From Dysgonamonadaceae bacterium (GTDB lineage: Bacteria; Bacteroidota; Bacteroidia; Bacteroidales; Azobacteroidaceae), in NCBI GenBank assembly GCA_031258895.1, contig JAIRMF010000038.1, positions 1-7,131 on the forward strand: DNA of 7,131 nucleotides, given 5' to 3'. The notes beneath the pieces were generated by a model. The model ran no database searches. It was given only the letters and a program-made list of their open reading frames with translations, and had not been told where the DNA came from. The translations under genes and the position numbers were made by a program. Of the stretch, positions 5,624-7,131 are shown piece after piece (position 1 is the first letter of the stretch; every line of letters begins with the position of its first letter).

Positions 5624-6205
5624 TCAAAAGTTTTTCAGTTCCTGATACAATCTGGACGCCGGCAATCCCATAACATTGTAGAAAGAACCTTCGAGGTATT
5701 CGACGCCGATATACCCGATCCATTCTTGTACGCCATATGCTCCGGCTTTGTCGCGAGGGGTGTAGTGTTTGACGTAGTAATTGATTTCCGGCTCGTCGAG
5801 TTCGGCGAATTTAACTTTTGAGACGGAGTGGAAGGCGGTTTGTTTTTTGTTGCTGGTGAGGCAGACTCCCGTTATTACCTCGTGAGTATTTCCTGAAAGC
5901 GCCTTGAGGGTTGCTATCGAATCTGTTTCGTTTTTCGGTTTACCGTATACTTTCCCGTTGAACCAGACTATTGTATCGGCAGTTAGGAGGAGGGTGTCGT
6001 CTTGCATCCAGGCGCTGCAGGCGGATGCTTTTAGGCGGGCGAGATAGACCGGTATTTCTTCACGCTGCAATGTTTCGGGGTAACATTCTTTTACTTCCGG
6101 CGGTTTTCTCACTTCGTATTTGACGTCAAGTCCTGACAACAGTTCTTTTCTGCGAGGGGAGTTTGAGGCCAGGATTAATCGGTATTTTTTTATATTTTCG
6201 AGCAT
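5624..6205 (-). CDS. maf: Maf-family nucleoside triphosphate pyrophosphatase
   Basis: Maf proteins hydrolyse dTTP/UTP or modified nucleotides to monophosphates, keeping non-canonical nucleotides out of nucleic acids. From ATG at 6205 the protein has 193 residues, the usual length. Motifs are LASNSPRRKELL (12-23) with the phosphate-binding S14, R18 and R19; LTADTIV (74-80) with the catalytic D77; YGKPKN (87-92); and the GAYGVQEW segment (155-162) ending in GSFYNVMGLP (173-182). These fit the dTTP/UTP (YhdE-like) subgroup. An in-frame TTG at 6211 adds only two residues and is less likely. The start lies 11 bases after the kdsC stop, so the two are co-transcribed. The gene converges on rpsU with 27 bases between the stops and no clear terminator. 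Confidence 0.95.
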   Translation of the reverse strand: MLENIKKYRLILASNSPRRKELLSGLDVKYEVRKPPEVKECYPETLQREEIPVYLARLKASACSAWMQDDTLLLTADTIVWFNGKVYGKPKNETDSIATLKALSGNTHEVITGVCLTSNKKQTAFHSVSKVKFAELDEPEINYYVKHYTPRDKAGAYGVQEWIGYIGVEYLEGSFYNVMGLPASRLYQELKNF

Positions 6206-6216
6206 TTCCAAAAGAT

Positions 6217-6735
6217 TTACCAGCCAAACGCAATATCATCCTGCATCCAGACGCCCTGCATTTTCAGCACTTGTTCCACAATATCTCGTCCCACTCCTTC
6301 GCCTCCTTTCCTTGGCGACACGTAACGTGCGACCGCCTTTATTTCCGGCGCCGCGTCCGCGGGGCAGCACGGCAAGCCGACGATTTTCATTATTTGATAA
6401 TCCGGGATGTCGTCGCCGACGTAACATATTTCTTCGGTTTTCAGGCCTGTTTCGGCGATAAATTCTTGCAGTTGCCGGATTTTGTTGTGTGCTTTGAGGT
6501 AGACGTGTTGAAATCCGAGTTTTTCGAAGCGGATTTTCACGGCGTTAGAGTCTCCGCCGGTAATTATGCAGAGTTGGAGTCCCGTTTTTGCCGCCAGCTG
6601 AAGCGCATAACCGTCTTTGGTATTCACCGTTCGTATCGGCTCGCCATCTGTAGACAGCGCGACGGACTCCGGTGACAACACTCCGTCCACATCGAAGATC
6701 AGAGCCTTGATTTTTTTGAGATCGTAATCTATCAT
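6217..6735 (-). CDS. kdsC: 3-deoxy-D-manno-octulosonate 8-phosphate phosphatase (HAD, no cap domain)
   Basis: KdsC dephosphorylates Kdo 8-phosphate to free Kdo, the sugar joining lipid A to the lipopolysaccharide core. The 172-residue length fits this capless HAD group, which acts as a tetramer. Motif I is FDVDGVL (14-20) with nucleophile D15 and acid/base D17. Motif II is IITGG (57-61) with T59, motif III uses K85 in AHNK, and motif IV is GDDIPD (107-112) with D108, D109 and D112. RKGGEGVGRDIVE near the C-terminus is the typical tail that reaches into the neighbouring subunit. ATG at 6735 is supported by a -7-like box 20 bases upstream. The related sugar-phosphate HAD phosphatases of sialic acid-type pathways look similar, so Kdo specificity is inferred from family and length. 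Confidence 0.9.
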   Translation of the reverse strand: MIDYDLKKIKALIFDVDGVLSPESVALSTDGEPIRTVNTKDGYALQLAAKTGLQLCIITGGDSNAVKIRFEKLGFQHVYLKAHNKIRQLQEFIAETGLKTEEICYVGDDIPDYQIMKIVGLPCCPADAAPEIKAVARYVSPRKGGEGVGRDIVEQVLKMQGVWMQDDIAFGW

Positions 6736-6754
6736 TGTATTTTGTGTTTTGATG

Positions 6755-6762
6755 CAAATTTA
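6755..6762 (-). promoter_or_regulatory. Possible -7 box for kdsC-maf
   Basis: On the minus strand TAAATTTG matches TAnnTTTG. It would start transcription near 6750 and leave a leader of only about 15 bases before kdsC. No -33 TTTG is seen at the usual distance. The box overlaps a 12-bp palindrome AATAATATTATT (6762-6773) by one base. Read-through from the glycosyltransferase gene is the alternative source of transcription. Confidence 0.4.
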
Positions 6763-6822
6763 ATAATATTATTGTGAATGTTTGACGTGCCGAACTGTGC
6801 GGCGGATGAAACACGTATGGAG

Positions 6823-7131
6823 TCACCCGTCCCGAAAAGTGCATAACAGGCACAACCTGTATAGATCGAAAACCCGCAAAGAAGGACGCTCCCCCAGCAA
6901 ATGACGCTCGATGAGCCGACGAAATAAGCGGAAAAATATCGCAACAATTCCAGATAACCGAAACTTCCGGAGAAAAAACTCACTGCGCGTCAGCTTGGAA
7001 TAAATTTTCTGCCCGGACTTATTCTGCAAGATTCGCTCAATCCTGTGAAGGTTTAAGACGCTGCTATATGTTTTTTCCAAAAAAACAGACGCAGGCTCAA
7101 GACCCATATGGATGAGCGGATTGTCGATATT
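6823..7131 (-). CDS. C-terminal part of a family 2 glycosyltransferase (runs off right edge)
   Basis: The minus-strand frame is open from the right edge to TGA at 6823-6825, giving 102 residues without a proven start. It begins NIDNPLIHMGLEPASVFLEK, and near its end has RPSLRVFDLYRLCLL. These match the region after the catalytic domain of Bacteroidetes family 2 glycosyltransferases, where DNPxxHxGLE, FLxKT, a basic helical stretch and PSLxxFDLYRL recur. The GT-A sugar-nucleotide domain with its DxD motif would lie outside the window, so donor and acceptor are unknown. The ATG at 7107 is probably internal, because conserved residues precede it. It lies 87 bases upstream of kdsC, on the same strand; together they suggest work on cell-surface glycan, which is inference. 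Confidence 0.68.
   Translation of the reverse strand, partial: NIDNPLIHMGLEPASVFLEKTYSSVLNLHRIERILQNKSGQKIYSKLTRSEFFLRKFRLSGIVAIFFRLFRRLIERHLLGERPSLRVFDLYRLCLLCTFRDG

Noticed and set aside
6206..6211. TTG start at 6211 for maf
   Set aside because: An ATG two codons later fits the family N-terminus equally well and is the stronger start.
6732..6983. 83-codon minus-strand frame upstream of kdsC
   Set aside because: It overlaps in another frame the glycosyltransferase end, which shows family motifs and is open to the window edge.

Overview
The window reads as ordinary chromosome from a member of the Bacteroidetes, probably the order Bacteroidales. Three things point there: Bacteroidetes-type -7 promoter boxes (TAnnTTTG) in front of rpsU, the dCMP deaminase gene and kdsC; the near absence of Shine-Dalgarno sequences before starts; and protein sequences (63-residue bS21, dCMP deaminase, S41 protease, Maf, KdsC) that look like the Bacteroidales versions. 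Genus cannot be fixed from this sequence.

Layout. Bases 1-141 carry the C-terminal end of an unrecognised plus-strand gene. Its stop codon touches an array of six 21-bp tandem repeats (141-266), each built on the same 12-bp AT palindrome. Bases 267-576 hold no gene I can support. From 577 to 5223 lies a tightly packed minus-strand operon. In transcription order it is: dCMP deaminase, S41 carboxyl-terminal processing protease, a previously unlisted 46-residue membrane protein, type II 3-dehydroquinate dehydratase (aroQ), a SAM-dependent O-methyltransferase, and oxygen-independent coproporphyrinogen III oxidase (hemN). Neighbouring genes overlap or lie within 23 bp of each other, and two start at TTG. 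A 181-bp divergent promoter region (5224-5404) separates this operon from plus-strand rpsU (5405-5596). Convergent to rpsU is a second minus-strand group: the end of a family 2 glycosyltransferase (runs off the right edge), kdsC and maf.

How the genes work together. The long operon mixes nucleotide metabolism (dCMP to dUMP), cell-envelope proteolysis, aromatic amino acid synthesis, methylation and tetrapyrrole synthesis. It looks like a housekeeping transcription unit, not a dedicated pathway. kdsC supplies Kdo for lipopolysaccharide, and a glycosyltransferase upstream fits an envelope-glycan setting. maf is a nucleotide house-cleaning enzyme.

I saw no mobile element, CRISPR array, tRNA, rRNA or defence system, and no convincing new multi-gene system. 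The most unusual items are the palindromic repeat array, which is also open in phase with the gene before it; the hidden small membrane-protein gene; and the rpsU leader, which has no Shine-Dalgarno before the start but a perfect AAGGAGG just inside the gene.
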